NCBI GenBank assembly: GCA_020434085.1
Contig: JAGRBM010000495.1
Location: 1-8,437 of the forward strand
Length of the DNA stretch: 8,437 nucleotides
Origin: Chrysiogenia bacterium
Lineage (GTDB): Bacteria > JAGRBM01
Direction of reading: 5' to 3'
Shown here: positions 1 through 7,299 of the stretch, piece after piece
Layout: each line of letters begins with the position of its first letter
Numbering within the stretch: position 1 is the stretch's first letter
Made by a program: the position numbers and the translations under genes
The notes under the pieces: generated by a model
The model's database searches: none
Told to the model about the DNA's origin: nothing
The model's input: only the letters and a program-made list of their open reading frames with translations

Positions 1-524
1 ATTTCCAGCACGGGAATCTTGAACAGGGAGCCCATCGAGGTGCGCAGCGCCTTGGGGTGCCAGGGGTCGCTCACGCCGCAGGTGAAAAAGCCCGCCGCGC
101 CGGATGCCAGGGCCGTCCGCGAGAGCGCGCCCACGTTACCGGGGTCTTCGACGTCCACGGCAGCAAGCAGCACGCCGCCGCTTGTCGCGAGTTCTTCGAT
201 TGCGGGGGCCTCCGGGATTTCCAGCAGGCCGATCACTTCGCCGCCGCCGCGCCCGCCGGTAAACTCGGCCAGGGTCTCGCGACTCGCGACAAAGGGCTTG
301 CAGCCCGCTTCAAAGAGCGCGGCCACCAGGGCGTCGGCACGCAGGTCATCACTTTCAAGAAAAGATTGCGTGGCCACCACTGCGCGCAGCACACAGCCGG
401 CACGCAGCGCCCGCTCGTGCAGGCGAAGGCCCTCGATCACGCAGCATCCAAGCTGCGCGCGGCCGCCGGGGCTTTGCGCCCGGCGCAGGTCTTCGAGAAT
501 GCCGGCGGGAACTGGCTGGCTCAT
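1..524 (-). CDS. TrmH/SpoU-family RNA 2'-O-methyltransferase, C-terminus cut off by the window edge
   Basis: It probably transfers a methyl group from S-adenosylmethionine to a ribose 2'-OH in rRNA or tRNA, in the cytoplasm. The frame starts at ATG 524 and stays open to base 3, giving 174 residues. Residues 1-110 look like the substrate-binding N-terminal domain of SpoU enzymes, ending in a GEVIGLLEIP stretch. The SpoU catalytic domain follows: motif 1 is EDPGNVGALSRTA (126-138), with the family's conserved Asn130 and Arg136, and motif 2 is PKALRTSMGSLFKIPV (157-172). Motif 3, which completes the knotted SAM site, lies beyond the left edge. The start codon shares its A with the TGA of the upstream ABC-F gene (TGATG, 522-526), so translational coupling is likely. 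The family call is firm from motifs 1 and 2. The exact target nucleotide cannot be told, so no symbol is given. Confidence 0.9.
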   Translation of the reverse strand, partial: MSQPVPAGILEDLRRAQSPGGRAQLGCCVIEGLRLHERALRAGCVLRAVVATQSFLESDDLRADALVAALFEAGCKPFVASRETLAEFTGGRGGGEVIGLLEIPEAPAIEELATSGGVLLAAVDVEDPGNVGALSRTALASGAAGFFTCGVSDPWHPKALRTSMGSLFKIPVLE

Positions 525-2140
525 CAGGTTCCGTAGAGCTGCTCGCGGCGCTCCTGAATCTTCGCGTTGGCCATGTAGTCGTCGTAGCCGATGATCTCGT
601 CGATGCAGCCGTTCGGAGTGAGCTCGATGATGCGGTCGGCGCACTCTTCGATGAAGCGACGGTCATGGGTGGTAAAGAGCGCGGTGCCCTCGAAGGTGCG
701 CACGCCGTCGCTCAGGGCCGCGATGGATTCGAGGTCGAGGTGATTGGTGGGCTGGTCCATGAGCAGCACGTTGGCACCCGAGGCCATCATCCGCGCGAGC
801 ATGCAGCGCACTTTCTCGCCGCCCGAGAGCACGGTGCACTTCTTGAGCGGTTCCTCGCCCGAGAAGAGCATGCGGCCCAGGAAGCTGCGGACGGTTTGTT
901 CGTCCTTTTCCTTGACCCAGGGTTCCATCCACTGGAGCAGGTTCACGTCGTCCTGGAAGAACTTCGTGTTGTCCTTGGGGAAATACGCCTGCGAGGTGGT
1001 GACGCCCCACTTGAAACTTCCGGTATCGGCCTTGTTCTCGCCGATCAGGATTTCAAACAGCGTGGTCACCGCCTGCGGGTTCTTGGAGATAAAGGCGACC
1101 TTCTGCCCCTTCTGCAGGTTGAAGGTCACGTCCTTGAAGAGGATCTCGCCGTCGAGCGTCTTCGAGAGGCCGTCGGTCTCCAGCAGTTCCTTGCCCGCCT
1201 CACGGTCGGCCTTGAACACGATGTGCGGATAGCGGCGCGTGCTGGGACGGATCGCCTCCACTTCGAGTTTGTCGATCATCTTCTTGCGTGCGGTCGCCTG
1301 GCGAGAGCGCGCGGCGTTGGCACCAAAGCGCGCAATGAAGTCCTTGAGGTCCTTGATCTTTGCGTCGTTCTTTTCCTTGAGGGCCTGCCGCTGCTGCTGC
1401 ACCAGTCGCGTGGCCTGGTACCAGTAGCTGTAGTTACCGGTGAACAGCTCGATCTTGCTGTAGTCGATGTCGGCAATGTGCGTGCACACCCGGTCGAGGA
1501 AGAAGCGGTCATGGGAGACTAGGATAACGGTGTTGGGAAAGTTGATGAGGAAGTCTTCGAGCCAGGCCATCGACTGGGCGTCCAGGTGGTTGGTTGGCTC
1601 GTCGAGGATCAGGATGTCGGGGCTGCCAAAGAGCGCCTGCGCCAGAAGCACGCGCACCTTCTCGCCGCCGCCCAGGCTGCCCATGCTCTCGGTATGCAGC
1701 TCGGTGGGAATGCCCAGCCCGTCGAGCAGGGTCGCGGCCTCGGACTCGGCCTCCCAGCCGCCCATCTCGGCGAACTCGCTTTCGAGATCGGCAACGCGCA
1801 TTCCCTGCTCTTCATTCATCTCCGGCAGGGCATAGAGCTCTTCGCGTTCCTTCATCACCTTGTAGAGACGCGGATTGCCCATGTAGACGGTGTCGATGAC
1901 CGTGTAGTCGTCGTATTTGAACTGGTCCTGCTCCAGGCCGGAGATGCGCGCCTTCTTGGACTTGAGGATCTCGCCCGAATCGGGCTCCAGTTCCCCCAGC
2001 AGGATCTTGAGAAACGTGGACTTGCCCGCCCCGTTGGCACCGATGATGCCGTAGCAGTTGCCCGGCGTGAACTCGATATTGACCTTTTCAAAGAGGACGC
2101 GCTTGCCGTAGGCAAGGCTCACGTTGTTGGCGGTAATCAT
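524..2140 (-). CDS. ABC-F family ATPase (YkpA/YbiT type), second ATP site degenerate
   Basis: A 538-residue soluble protein with two ATP-binding cassettes and no membrane segment: the ABC-F family, whose studied members bind the ribosome and act in translation or antibiotic protection. NBD1 has Walker A GANGAGKST (34-42), signature SLGGGEK (155-161), Walker B with catalytic Glu (ILILDEPTNHLD, 176-187) and switch His210. A basic helical linker (about 240-310) joins the domains. NBD2 has an intact signature LSGGEK (438-443) and switch His492. Its Walker A position reads ISKNPQAVTT (351-360), with no GKS/T lysine, and its Walker B reads LLMDQPTNHLD, with Gln463 where the catalytic Glu belongs. 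From memory, Bacillus YkpA has the same WGVTTSQAYFPKDN segment and also lacks this Walker A. Start ATG 2140 follows AAGGA with 9 bases between. It overlaps the downstream methyltransferase by one base. Confidence 0.95.
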   Translation of the reverse strand: MITANNVSLAYGKRVLFEKVNIEFTPGNCYGIIGANGAGKSTFLKILLGELEPDSGEILKSKKARISGLEQDQFKYDDYTVIDTVYMGNPRLYKVMKEREELYALPEMNEEQGMRVADLESEFAEMGGWEAESEAATLLDGLGIPTELHTESMGSLGGGEKVRVLLAQALFGSPDILILDEPTNHLDAQSMAWLEDFLINFPNTVILVSHDRFFLDRVCTHIADIDYSKIELFTGNYSYWYQATRLVQQQRQALKEKNDAKIKDLKDFIARFGANAARSRQATARKKMIDKLEVEAIRPSTRRYPHIVFKADREAGKELLETDGLSKTLDGEILFKDVTFNLQKGQKVAFISKNPQAVTTLFEILIGENKADTGSFKWGVTTSQAYFPKDNTKFFQDDVNLLQWMEPWVKEKDEQTVRSFLGRMLFSGEEPLKKCTVLSGGEKVRCMLARMMASGANVLLMDQPTNHLDLESIAALSDGVRTFEGTALFTTHDRRFIEECADRIIELTPNGCIDEIIGYDDYMANAKIQERREQLYGT

Positions 2141-2179
2141 GGAAAACAGTCCTTACGCTTCGAAATCGGGCCTCTTCAG

Positions 2180-2192
2180 GGCCCACAGGGCC
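2180..2192 (-). other. Small GC hairpin in the ABC-F leader
   Basis: In the 101-base gap between the kinase stop and the ABC-F start, GGCCC and GGGCC arms flank a three-base loop (2180-2184 and 2188-2192), about 40 bases before the ABC-F ATG. There is no T-run after it, so it does not look like a complete terminator. It could be a weak leader structure or chance in GC-rich DNA. I found no convincing promoter in this gap, so the ABC-F gene may be read from the kinase promoter. Confidence 0.2.
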
Positions 2193-2241
2193 TGCTACCT
2201 ACAGTAGATTCCGGCCGAGCGCAAGGTGGTCGCGGGCGGCG

Positions 2242-3627
2242 CTACCCCGCCATTTCGGCTGTTTCGGGCAGGGCAGCAGGCGCGGGGGTTTCAAGCGCCG
2301 GAAAGAGCACGATGAAGCTGGTCCCCTCCGCGGGGAGGGTCTCGATCCGAAGCGCCCCCTGGTGGGCACGGACGATCCCCAGCACGGCGGCCAGCCCCAG
2401 GCCGTGACCGCCCCCCTTGGTCGTGAAGAACGGATCGAAGATGCGCCGGCGAACGTCGGGGGACATGCCGCAACCGCTGTCCTCGACCTGCAGGAAGACG
2501 TAGTGCCCTTCGCCGCGCTCGCCGCCCACGTCGAAATCGCGCAGGTAGCCCCGGTCGGCGCGAACCAGTCCGGTGTAGATCCGAATGCGGCCGGGATCGC
2601 CGTTCATGGCCTCGGCAGCATTGACCACCAGATTCATCACGAGCTGGCGCACCTGCGCGCCGTCTCCGCGCACCGGCGGGAGGGCCTCGGCCAGGGTGTA
2701 TTCGCAGGCAACGTCATGGGGGATCGACACGCGCAGCAGGTGAGTCGTTTCCTGAACGATCTCCGAGAGGTTGAGCGGTTCCACAATGGCCTGCGCCTTG
2801 CCCGCATAGGCCAGAAGCTGGCGTGTGATCTCGCCGGCACGCTTGGCGGCGTTCTGCATCTGGGTCAGGTGCTCGCGGGCGGGCGAATCCGCTTCTATCA
2901 GCTCCTGTGCGAGCCGCGCATTGCCCATCATTGCCATGAGCAGGTTGTTGAAGTCGTGGGCGACACCGCCGGCAAGAACCGCGAGGCTCTCCTGGCGCTG
3001 GGCTTCCTGCAGCTTGCGATCCAGGCGGATGCGGGCTTCGGCCTCCTGTGTGCGCAGGGCCAGCAGGCGGTTGGGGAAGAAGTAGGCCACGTAGTTCACG
3101 ATCAGCATCACCGCGAAGCCGGCCCAAAATGGCGCCCAGTTTGGCAGATCACCCCAAACCGGGTGAGAAGCGAAAATTGCGTGGACCTGCGTCTGTGCCG
3201 GTTCGAACCACAGGTAGGGCCACCATTCATAATAAGTCCCCAACAGCACGAAACCGTAAGACAGGCTGGCGCTGAGTTGGGCGAGACGCCCCTCCCGCTT
3301 GCCCCAGATGCTCGCCGCCCCGGTCACGAGCACCGGGTAAAGGATCACGAAGATCGTCGTCAGGGCGCCGGTCGCGGCCACGAGAATACTGATGCCGATA
3401 AGGTCGACGGCCGCGCGCAGCCATCCGCACACGGATTCCGCGCCGGGAAAGCGACGACGAATGAGTTCCTGCGTCGCCAGGAACAGCAGATAGCCCCCCG
3501 CCCCCGCCAGGCACCAGCCGGGAAGGCCCACGAGGATCGCAAGCGCCAGAAAGATCGCGCCGGCCCACAGGCGCACGACCAAATCCAGTCCACCAATCGG
3601 TAAATGTGTGGTAGAACTCTGATTCAT
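2242..3627 (-). CDS. Membrane-bound sensor histidine kinase (NtrB-like DHp, HPK4-type)
   Basis: A 461-residue kinase that should autophosphorylate on His and pass the phosphate to an unseen response regulator. Residues 16-185 hold about six hydrophobic segments (around 16-36, 38-52, 74-86, 89-107, 120-138 and 167-184), so sensing is probably within or near the membrane; no PAS, GAF or HAMP domain is apparent. A charged helical linker (190-215) leads to the H-box [11 protein letters not shown], with phospho-acceptor His224 followed by Asp225 and Asn228. The ATPase domain has the N-box [10 protein letters not shown] (332-341), G1 box DSGCGM (383-388), F-box FDPFFTTK (397-404) and G2 box GGGHGLGL (405-412). 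All catalytic motifs are intact. No receiver domain is fused to the C-terminus. I chose ATG 3627; a GTG at 3660 would add 11 residues, and both have weak ribosome binding sites. It is divergent from the chemoreceptor. Confidence 0.92.
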   Translation of the reverse strand: MNQSSTTHLPIGGLDLVVRLWAGAIFLALAILVGLPGWCLAGAGGYLLFLATQELIRRRFPGAESVCGWLRAAVDLIGISILVAATGALTTIFVILYPVLVTGAASIWGKREGRLAQLSASLSYGFVLLGTYYEWWPYLWFEPAQTQVHAIFASHPVWGDLPNWAPFWAGFAVMLIVNYVAYFFPNRLLALRTQEAEARIRLDRKLQEAQRQESLAVLAGGVAHDFNNLLMAMMGNARLAQELIEADSPAREHLTQMQNAAKRAGEITRQLLAYAGKAQAIVEPLNLSEIVQETTHLLRVSIPHDVACEYTLAEALPPVRGDGAQVRQLVMNLVVNAAEAMNGDPGRIRIYTGLVRADRGYLRDFDVGGERGEGHYVFLQVEDSGCGMSPDVRRRIFDPFFTTKGGGHGLGLAAVLGIVRAHQGALRIETLPAEGTSFIVLFPALETPAPAALPETAEMAG

Positions 3628-3682
3628 CGATTCAGCATTCCGGGCACACACGAGCCCCACGTTTTCCGAGTTTCATGCACTC

Positions 3683-3711
3683 AGGAAAGCGATTACGAGG
3701 CCTTGTGTCAA
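3683..3711 (-). promoter_or_regulatory. Possible promoter for the sensor kinase
   Basis: Read on the minus strand, a perfect TTGACA -35 box occupies 3711-3706. After 17 bases comes TTTCCT (3688-3683), only a 3/6 match to TATAAT. The implied start near 3676 would precede both candidate kinase start codons. The perfect -35 favours it and the poor -10 weakens it. Confidence 0.3.
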
Positions 3712-3729
3712 GCAAATCTGATGTATGAT
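3703..3729 (+). promoter_or_regulatory. Possible promoter for the chemoreceptor
   Basis: TTGTGT (3703-3708) is followed after 15 bases by TATGAT (3724-3729), a 5/6 match to the -10 consensus. Transcription would begin near 3736 and leave a short leader of about 24 bases before ATG 3760. The spacing is short. The -35 overlaps the minus-strand TTGACA, so the two divergent promoters would compete or be co-regulated. Confidence 0.35.
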
Positions 3730-3741
3730 TTGACGTTTCAC

Positions 3742-3748
3742 GGAGGGG
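3742..3748 (+). promoter_or_regulatory. Ribosome binding site GGAGGGG that sets the chemoreceptor start
   Basis: GGAGGGG ends 11 bases before ATG 3760. It is the only strong Shine-Dalgarno near the start of this frame. The frame is open further upstream (to 3604), with an in-frame ATG at 3721, but those codons have no such site. Confidence 0.6.
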
Positions 3749-3759
3749 TGAACACTGCC

Positions 3760-5232
3760 ATGAAGGCAAGCGAACGCTTGAAGGCCGACTACGTGGCGCA
3801 CCTGCGCAGCCAGTGGCAGGCCCGCGCCCGGATCATTTGTTACATGGGCTTCGTGGCGAGCCCGGCAATCGCTTTTGCCGATTTCCTGTTCTCCTCGCAA
3901 CTGGGCCTCTATTCGGATTTCACGGTGGGAGAGCTTGTGCTGCTGCGCATGAGCTGGGTCGTGATCCCGCTTCTGACCTATGTCTATACATTCTATCGGT
4001 CCGAGGCCCGCGAATTTCCCGTTGTCATCATCGCCGTAACTTCCGCCTATGCCATGGGCAATGACCTGAATTTTCACATCCTCGGCGGCGGTGGTACCTG
4101 GGTCCACGGCGTCGTCTTCGTCGCACATCTGGTCGCAATTCCTGCGGTACTCCCGCTGACTTCGAAGCAGCGCGCCGGTTTCTACATCGCCAACCTGGCC
4201 GCTTCCGTCATGTTCATGATCCTGTTCAGCACACAGCTCGGCATGAGCGGCGCGCTTGTGCACTCCGGCCTGATTTTGCTGGTGTTTCCCTTCCTTGTCA
4301 TTCCCGCAGTCATCCTTGATCGGAGCCTGCGCGAGGCATTCCAGCTTCGAACGGAGGCTGCCGAGTCGGTCGAACGCCTGGCACGCTCGCGCCGGCAACT
4401 CTCGCGGGCATCGAACTCGTTGATGACCTCGGTCGGAGAGCTCGAACAGTCGACCGGCGCGCTGGCCATGGTTGCCGAGCAGGCGCGCGGCGAGTCGAGC
4501 CAGATCGCCTCCACGACCGAGCAGGTTGCCGCCGGGGCGCAGGCGCTCGCGCGGCGGGCGAAGGAGAGCGCCGACCAGGTCTCGCGCACCGAGAGCGAGG
4601 CCGGCACCATCAGCGCGCTGGTCCACCAGATGGAATCGGCCATCGACGAGATCGGCCACGCGGTCACTTCCGCGAGCCAGACCATCGGCGGCCTGGATTC
4701 GCGCGTGCGCAACGTCGTCGGATTTGCCGGGGATATTCAGGAGATCGCAGCCCAAACAACGATCCTCGCCCTCAATGCGGGAATCGAGGCTGCCCGCGCG
4801 GGCGAGCAGGGACGCGGTTTTGGCGTCGTGGCGGAAGAGGTGCGCAAGCTGGCCGAGGACACCGGCGACATCTCGACCAAGATTGCCGACCTGATGAGCG
4901 AGATCCGCCAGCACATGGAGGCCGCTGTGGGCGGCACCGGGCAGATCGCCAGCCGAACCGAGGAGTTCCGCGCCAGTTTTTTCGATGCCCGCACCGCCCT
5001 CCAGAACATTCGCGACAGCGTCGCCCTGCTGGAGGAAAGCATTCAGGCCAGCCTCTCCGACGCCAGCGAGCAGGCCGGAGCGACCGAGCAGATCTCGGGC
5101 GGTTCGGTCCGTGTCATGGAAATCTCCCGCGAATACGCGCAGATGACCGAAGAGGTCGCAGCCACCGCCTCTACCCTCTCCCAGCTCGCCATTGAGCTCG
5201 AGGAGCTCCTGCCCCGCGACGAGCAGCGCTGA
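3760..5232 (+). CDS. Methyl-accepting chemotaxis protein with a polytopic membrane sensor domain
   Basis: A 490-residue chemoreceptor that should control CheA through CheW. Residues 25-187 form about six hydrophobic segments (25-46, 58-79, 87-105, 115-133, 138-160, 166-187) with short loops, so there is no large periplasmic ligand domain, and no clear HAMP domain precedes the signalling helices. Residues 190-480 are an Ala/Glu-rich coiled coil. The conserved hairpin region spans 327-368: [18 protein letters not shown], then [20 protein letters not shown], close to the canonical CheA/CheW-contact sequence. Two stretches fit the methylation consensus: [10 protein letters not shown] (250-259, E254/Q255) and [10 protein letters not shown] (439-448, E443/Q444). 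The C-terminus ends in ELLPRDEQR, with no CheR/CheB-tethering pentapeptide. No che genes are near, so it must use a signalling complex encoded elsewhere. The ATG at 3760 is preferred because of the GGAGGGG upstream. Confidence 0.93.
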   Translation: MKASERLKADYVAHLRSQWQARARIICYMGFVASPAIAFADFLFSSQLGLYSDFTVGELVLLRMSWVVIPLLTYVYTFYRSEAREFPVVIIAVTSAYAMGNDLNFHILGGGGTWVHGVVFVAHLVAIPAVLPLTSKQRAGFYIANLAASVMFMILFSTQLGMSGALVHSGLILLVFPFLVIPAVILDRSLREAFQLRTEAAESVERLARSRRQLSRASNSLMTSVGELEQSTGALAMVAEQARGESSQIASTTEQVAAGAQALARRAKESADQVSRTESEAGTISALVHQMESAIDEIGHAVTSASQTIGGLDSRVRNVVGFAGDIQEIAAQTTILALNAGIEAARAGEQGRGFGVVAEEVRKLAEDTGDISTKIADLMSEIRQHMEAAVGGTGQIASRTEEFRASFFDARTALQNIRDSVALLEESIQASLSDASEQAGATEQISGGSVRVMEISREYAQMTEEVAATASTLSQLAIELEELLPRDEQR

Positions 5233-5244
5233 CGCGGCTGTCAC

Positions 5245-5279
5245 CGGGGCAGATTGATTCGCGGATCAATCCAGCCCCG
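5245..5279 (+). terminator. Hairpin downstream of the chemoreceptor, possible terminator without a clear T-run
   Basis: Outer arms CGGGGC (5245-5250) and GCCCCG (5274-5279) and inner arms GATTGAT (5252-5258) and ATCAATC (5265-5271) form a 13-pair stem around TCGCGG, with a 1/2-base internal bulge. It begins 12 bases after the chemoreceptor stop. The bases that follow (CAGCATTTC) are not a proper T-tract, so intrinsic termination is uncertain. It may instead protect the mRNA end or bind a protein. Confidence 0.45.
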
Positions 5280-5361
5280 CAGCATTTCACCGGATGCCGG
5301 TTGGCGCAGACCACCGGAGCGGTTACAACAAGGGCGTGTCGGGCCTGCCCTGGCGGCATGG

Positions 5362-5391
5362 CTGACACCCCACCCGACCAGCGATTACAAT
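5362..5391 (+). promoter_or_regulatory. Sigma70-like promoter for the acyl-CoA ligase
   Basis: CTGACA (5362-5367, 5/6 match to TTGACA) and TACAAT (5386-5391, 5/6 match to TATAAT) are 18 bases apart. Transcription would begin near 5398 and leave a leader of about 67 bases before ATG 5465. This is the best promoter match I found in the window. The palindrome TTGAG-T-CTCAA (5392-5402) directly abuts the -10 box and covers the predicted start, a place where a repressor would block transcription. Confidence 0.55.
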
Positions 5392-5449
5392 TTGAGTCTC
5401 AACACGCGTCTCACCATGAACCTTCACACCTTCGCGACGCGGGCTCTAT

Positions 5450-5456
5450 GGAGGAG
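5450..5456 (+). promoter_or_regulatory. Ribosome binding site GGAGGAG that sets the acyl-CoA ligase start
   Basis: GGAGGAG lies 8 bases before ATG 5465, an ideal spacing. An in-frame GTG at 5456 would add three residues but overlaps this site, so the ATG is preferred. Confidence 0.75.
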
Positions 5457-5464
5457 TGCTAGCA

Positions 5465-7249
5465 ATGGGTTTTGAACCAAAGTACCGCGACCTGATCGTC
5501 ATGTTCGAGGATTCGGTCAAGAAATACGGGGACAAGCCGTTTCTTGGTACCAAACGAGGCGGCCAGTACCAGTGGATCACCTACAAGGAGTTCTCAAAGA
5601 AGGTCGACGCGCTGCGCGCGGCGCTGAAGGATCTGGGCATTGCCGCGCACGACCGCGTCGCTGCAATCTCCAACAACCGCGAAGAATGGGCCATTGGCGC
5701 GTTCGCGACAGAGGGGCTCGGCGCCGCCTACGTTCCGATGTACGAGAGCCAGCTCGACAAGGAATGGAAATACATTCTCAATGATTCAGGTGCAAAAGCC
5801 TGCTTTGTCGGCAACAAGGAAATTTTCGATCGCGTCACCGAGCTCAAGAAAGAGCTGCCGAATCTTCAGTACGTCATCAACTTCGAAGGGACCGCCGACG
5901 ACAACACTTCGCTGAGCCACCTGCTCAAAGCCGGTGAGGGCAAGGACGTCCCGGCACATGAGTCCGACGGCAGCGAAGTCGCGGCGATCATCTATACCTC
6001 CGGCACGACGGGCAATCCCAAGGGCGTGCAGCTCACCCACCTCAATCTGGCCTCGAATGTCTGCGCCCTGCAGCAAGTCGTGCCCATGATCGAGGGCGAA
6101 GAACGCACGCTGGCATTCCTGCCCTGGGCCCACGTGTTCGGTGGTTTTATCGAACTCAACGGCCTGATGAGCAAGGGCGGTTCGCTGGGCCTGGCCGAGA
6201 GCGTGGAAACCATCGTCGACAACCTCGCCGAGGTGAAGCCGACCATTCTCTTCGCCGTCCCGCGCATCTGGAACCGCATCTATGGCGGCGTGCAGAAGCA
6301 GATCTCCGAAAAGCCCGGCATCATCCAGAAGATCTTCGAGATCGGCATGCGCGCGCGCAGCAAGCAGAAGCGCGGAGAGAGCACCTCGCTCATCGAGGGG
6401 ATCTGCCTGTTCCTGGCCGAGAAGCTGATCTTCAAGAAAATCGTCGCGCGCTTTGGCGGGCGGCTCAAGTGGGCCATCTCCGGCGCCGCGGCGCTTTCGT
6501 CCGACGTGGCCGAGTTCGTCGACAATCTGGGCATCACCGTGTTCGAGGGTTACGGCATGACCGAGAGCAGCGGCGGCACCACCGCCAACTGGCCCGGCAG
6601 CAACAAGATCGGGACCGTGGGCCGCCCCATTCCCGGCGTGGAGATCAAGCTCGACCACGACGCCCCCGGCGGGGACGCCGACAACGGCGAGATCATCATC
6701 TACGGCCACGGCGTGATGAAGGGCTACTACAACCTGCCCGATCAGACCAAAGAAACGATCACCGAGGACGGCGGCCTTCGTACCGGTGACTTGGGGAGTA
6801 TCGACAAGGACGGGTTCCTCAAGATCACGGGTCGCGTCAAGGAACTCTACAAACTCGAAAACGCGAAGTACGTCGCACCCGCGCCGCTCGAAGAGTCCGT
6901 CACCCTCAGCCAGTACATTGCGCAGGCCATGTTCTGGGGAGACAACAAGCCCCACAACGTGGCGCTGATCGTCCCCGACTTCGAAAACCTCACCCCCTGG
7001 TGCGCCGAGCACGGCATCGATACCAGTTCCCACGAGGCGATGATCTCGGACAACCGGGTGCACGAGCTCATCCGCGAGGAACTCGAAAAATACAGCAAGG
7101 AGTTCAAGGGCTTTGAACGCGCCCGCGAGTTCGTCGTCCTGCACGAGCCTTTCAGCACCGAGAACGACATGCTCACGCCAACGCTCAAGCTCAAGCGCCG
7201 CAACGTGATGACGCAGTACAAGAGCAAGCTCGAGTCACTCTACAAGTAG
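5465..7249 (+). CDS. Long-chain fatty acid-CoA ligase (AMP-forming)
   Basis: A 594-residue enzyme of the adenylate-forming superfamily that activates fatty acids with ATP and CoA to acyl-CoA, probably at the inner face of the membrane, feeding beta-oxidation or lipid synthesis. The P-loop is YTSGTTGNPKG (177-187). The adenine-binding motif is GYGMTES (362-368). The hinge region has RTGD (439-442, Asp442 binding the ribose) and GRVKELYKLENAKYVAP from 456. The C-terminus carries TPTLKLKRRNV (571-581), typical of the long-chain (ACSL/FAA) class rather than the PKTPSGK ending of short- and medium-chain enzymes. The length of about 600 residues fits that class. All recognisable motifs are intact. 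It has its own promoter-like sequence and ribosome binding site upstream and a strong terminator after the stop, so it looks monocistronic. The exact chain length it prefers cannot be read from sequence, so no symbol is given. Confidence 0.95.
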   Translation: MGFEPKYRDLIVMFEDSVKKYGDKPFLGTKRGGQYQWITYKEFSKKVDALRAALKDLGIAAHDRVAAISNNREEWAIGAFATEGLGAAYVPMYESQLDKEWKYILNDSGAKACFVGNKEIFDRVTELKKELPNLQYVINFEGTADDNTSLSHLLKAGEGKDVPAHESDGSEVAAIIYTSGTTGNPKGVQLTHLNLASNVCALQQVVPMIEGEERTLAFLPWAHVFGGFIELNGLMSKGGSLGLAESVETIVDNLAEVKPTILFAVPRIWNRIYGGVQKQISEKPGIIQKIFEIGMRARSKQKRGESTSLIEGICLFLAEKLIFKKIVARFGGRLKWAISGAAALSSDVAEFVDNLGITVFEGYGMTESSGGTTANWPGSNKIGTVGRPIPGVEIKLDHDAPGGDADNGEIIIYGHGVMKGYYNLPDQTKETITEDGGLRTGDLGSIDKDGFLKITGRVKELYKLENAKYVAPAPLEESVTLSQYIAQAMFWGDNKPHNVALIVPDFENLTPWCAEHGIDTSSHEAMISDNRVHELIREELEKYSKEFKGFERAREFVVLHEPFSTENDMLTPTLKLKRRNVMTQYKSKLESLYK

Positions 7250-7269
7250 ACCTGTCGATCGCTTCAACG

Positions 7270-7299
7270 AAAAAGGCCTCCCCTAGGGAGGCCTTTTTT
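7270..7299. terminator. Strong bidirectional intrinsic terminator between convergent genes
   Basis: AAAAAGGCCTCCC, a CTA loop, and GGGAGGCCTTTTT form a perfect 13-pair stem (7270-7282 and 7286-7298), flanked by an A-run on one side and six Ts (7294-7299) on the other. It therefore works in both directions: for the acyl-CoA ligase ending at 7249 and for the rhodanese arriving from the right. The rhodanese TAA (7300-7298) lies at the base of the stem, so the two overlap. Confidence 0.92.

Noticed and set aside
665-1522. Plus-strand open frame of 285 codons across the ABC-F gene
   Set aside because: It is antisense to a gene with clear ABC motifs, has His/Leu/Val/Arg-rich low-information composition and shows no domain. 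It arises from GC-biased third positions.
2199-2207. CTACAGTAG palindrome upstream of the ABC-F gene
   Set aside because: Four-base arms are expected by chance; there is no second copy and no promoter next to it.
2362-3603. Plus-strand open frame of 413 codons across the sensor kinase
   Set aside because: It is the antisense shadow of the kinase, whose H, N, G1, F and G2 boxes are all intact on the other strand.
3604-3759. N-terminal extension of the chemoreceptor
   Set aside because: The extra codons overlap the divergent kinase start and promoter region, lack a ribosome binding site, and precede a strong GGAGGGG placed for ATG 3760.
3673-5244. Minus-strand open frame of 523 codons across the chemoreceptor
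   Set aside because: It is antisense to a convincing chemoreceptor, has no recognisable motif, and has the biased composition expected of a shadow.
5254-5475. Possible 73-codon small protein between the chemoreceptor and the ligase
   Set aside because: It runs through the hairpin, the promoter and the ligase start, has no ribosome binding site and shows no coding-like composition.
5786-7144. Minus-strand open frame of 452 codons across the acyl-CoA ligase
   Set aside because: It is antisense to an intact ligase and no motif could be found in it.
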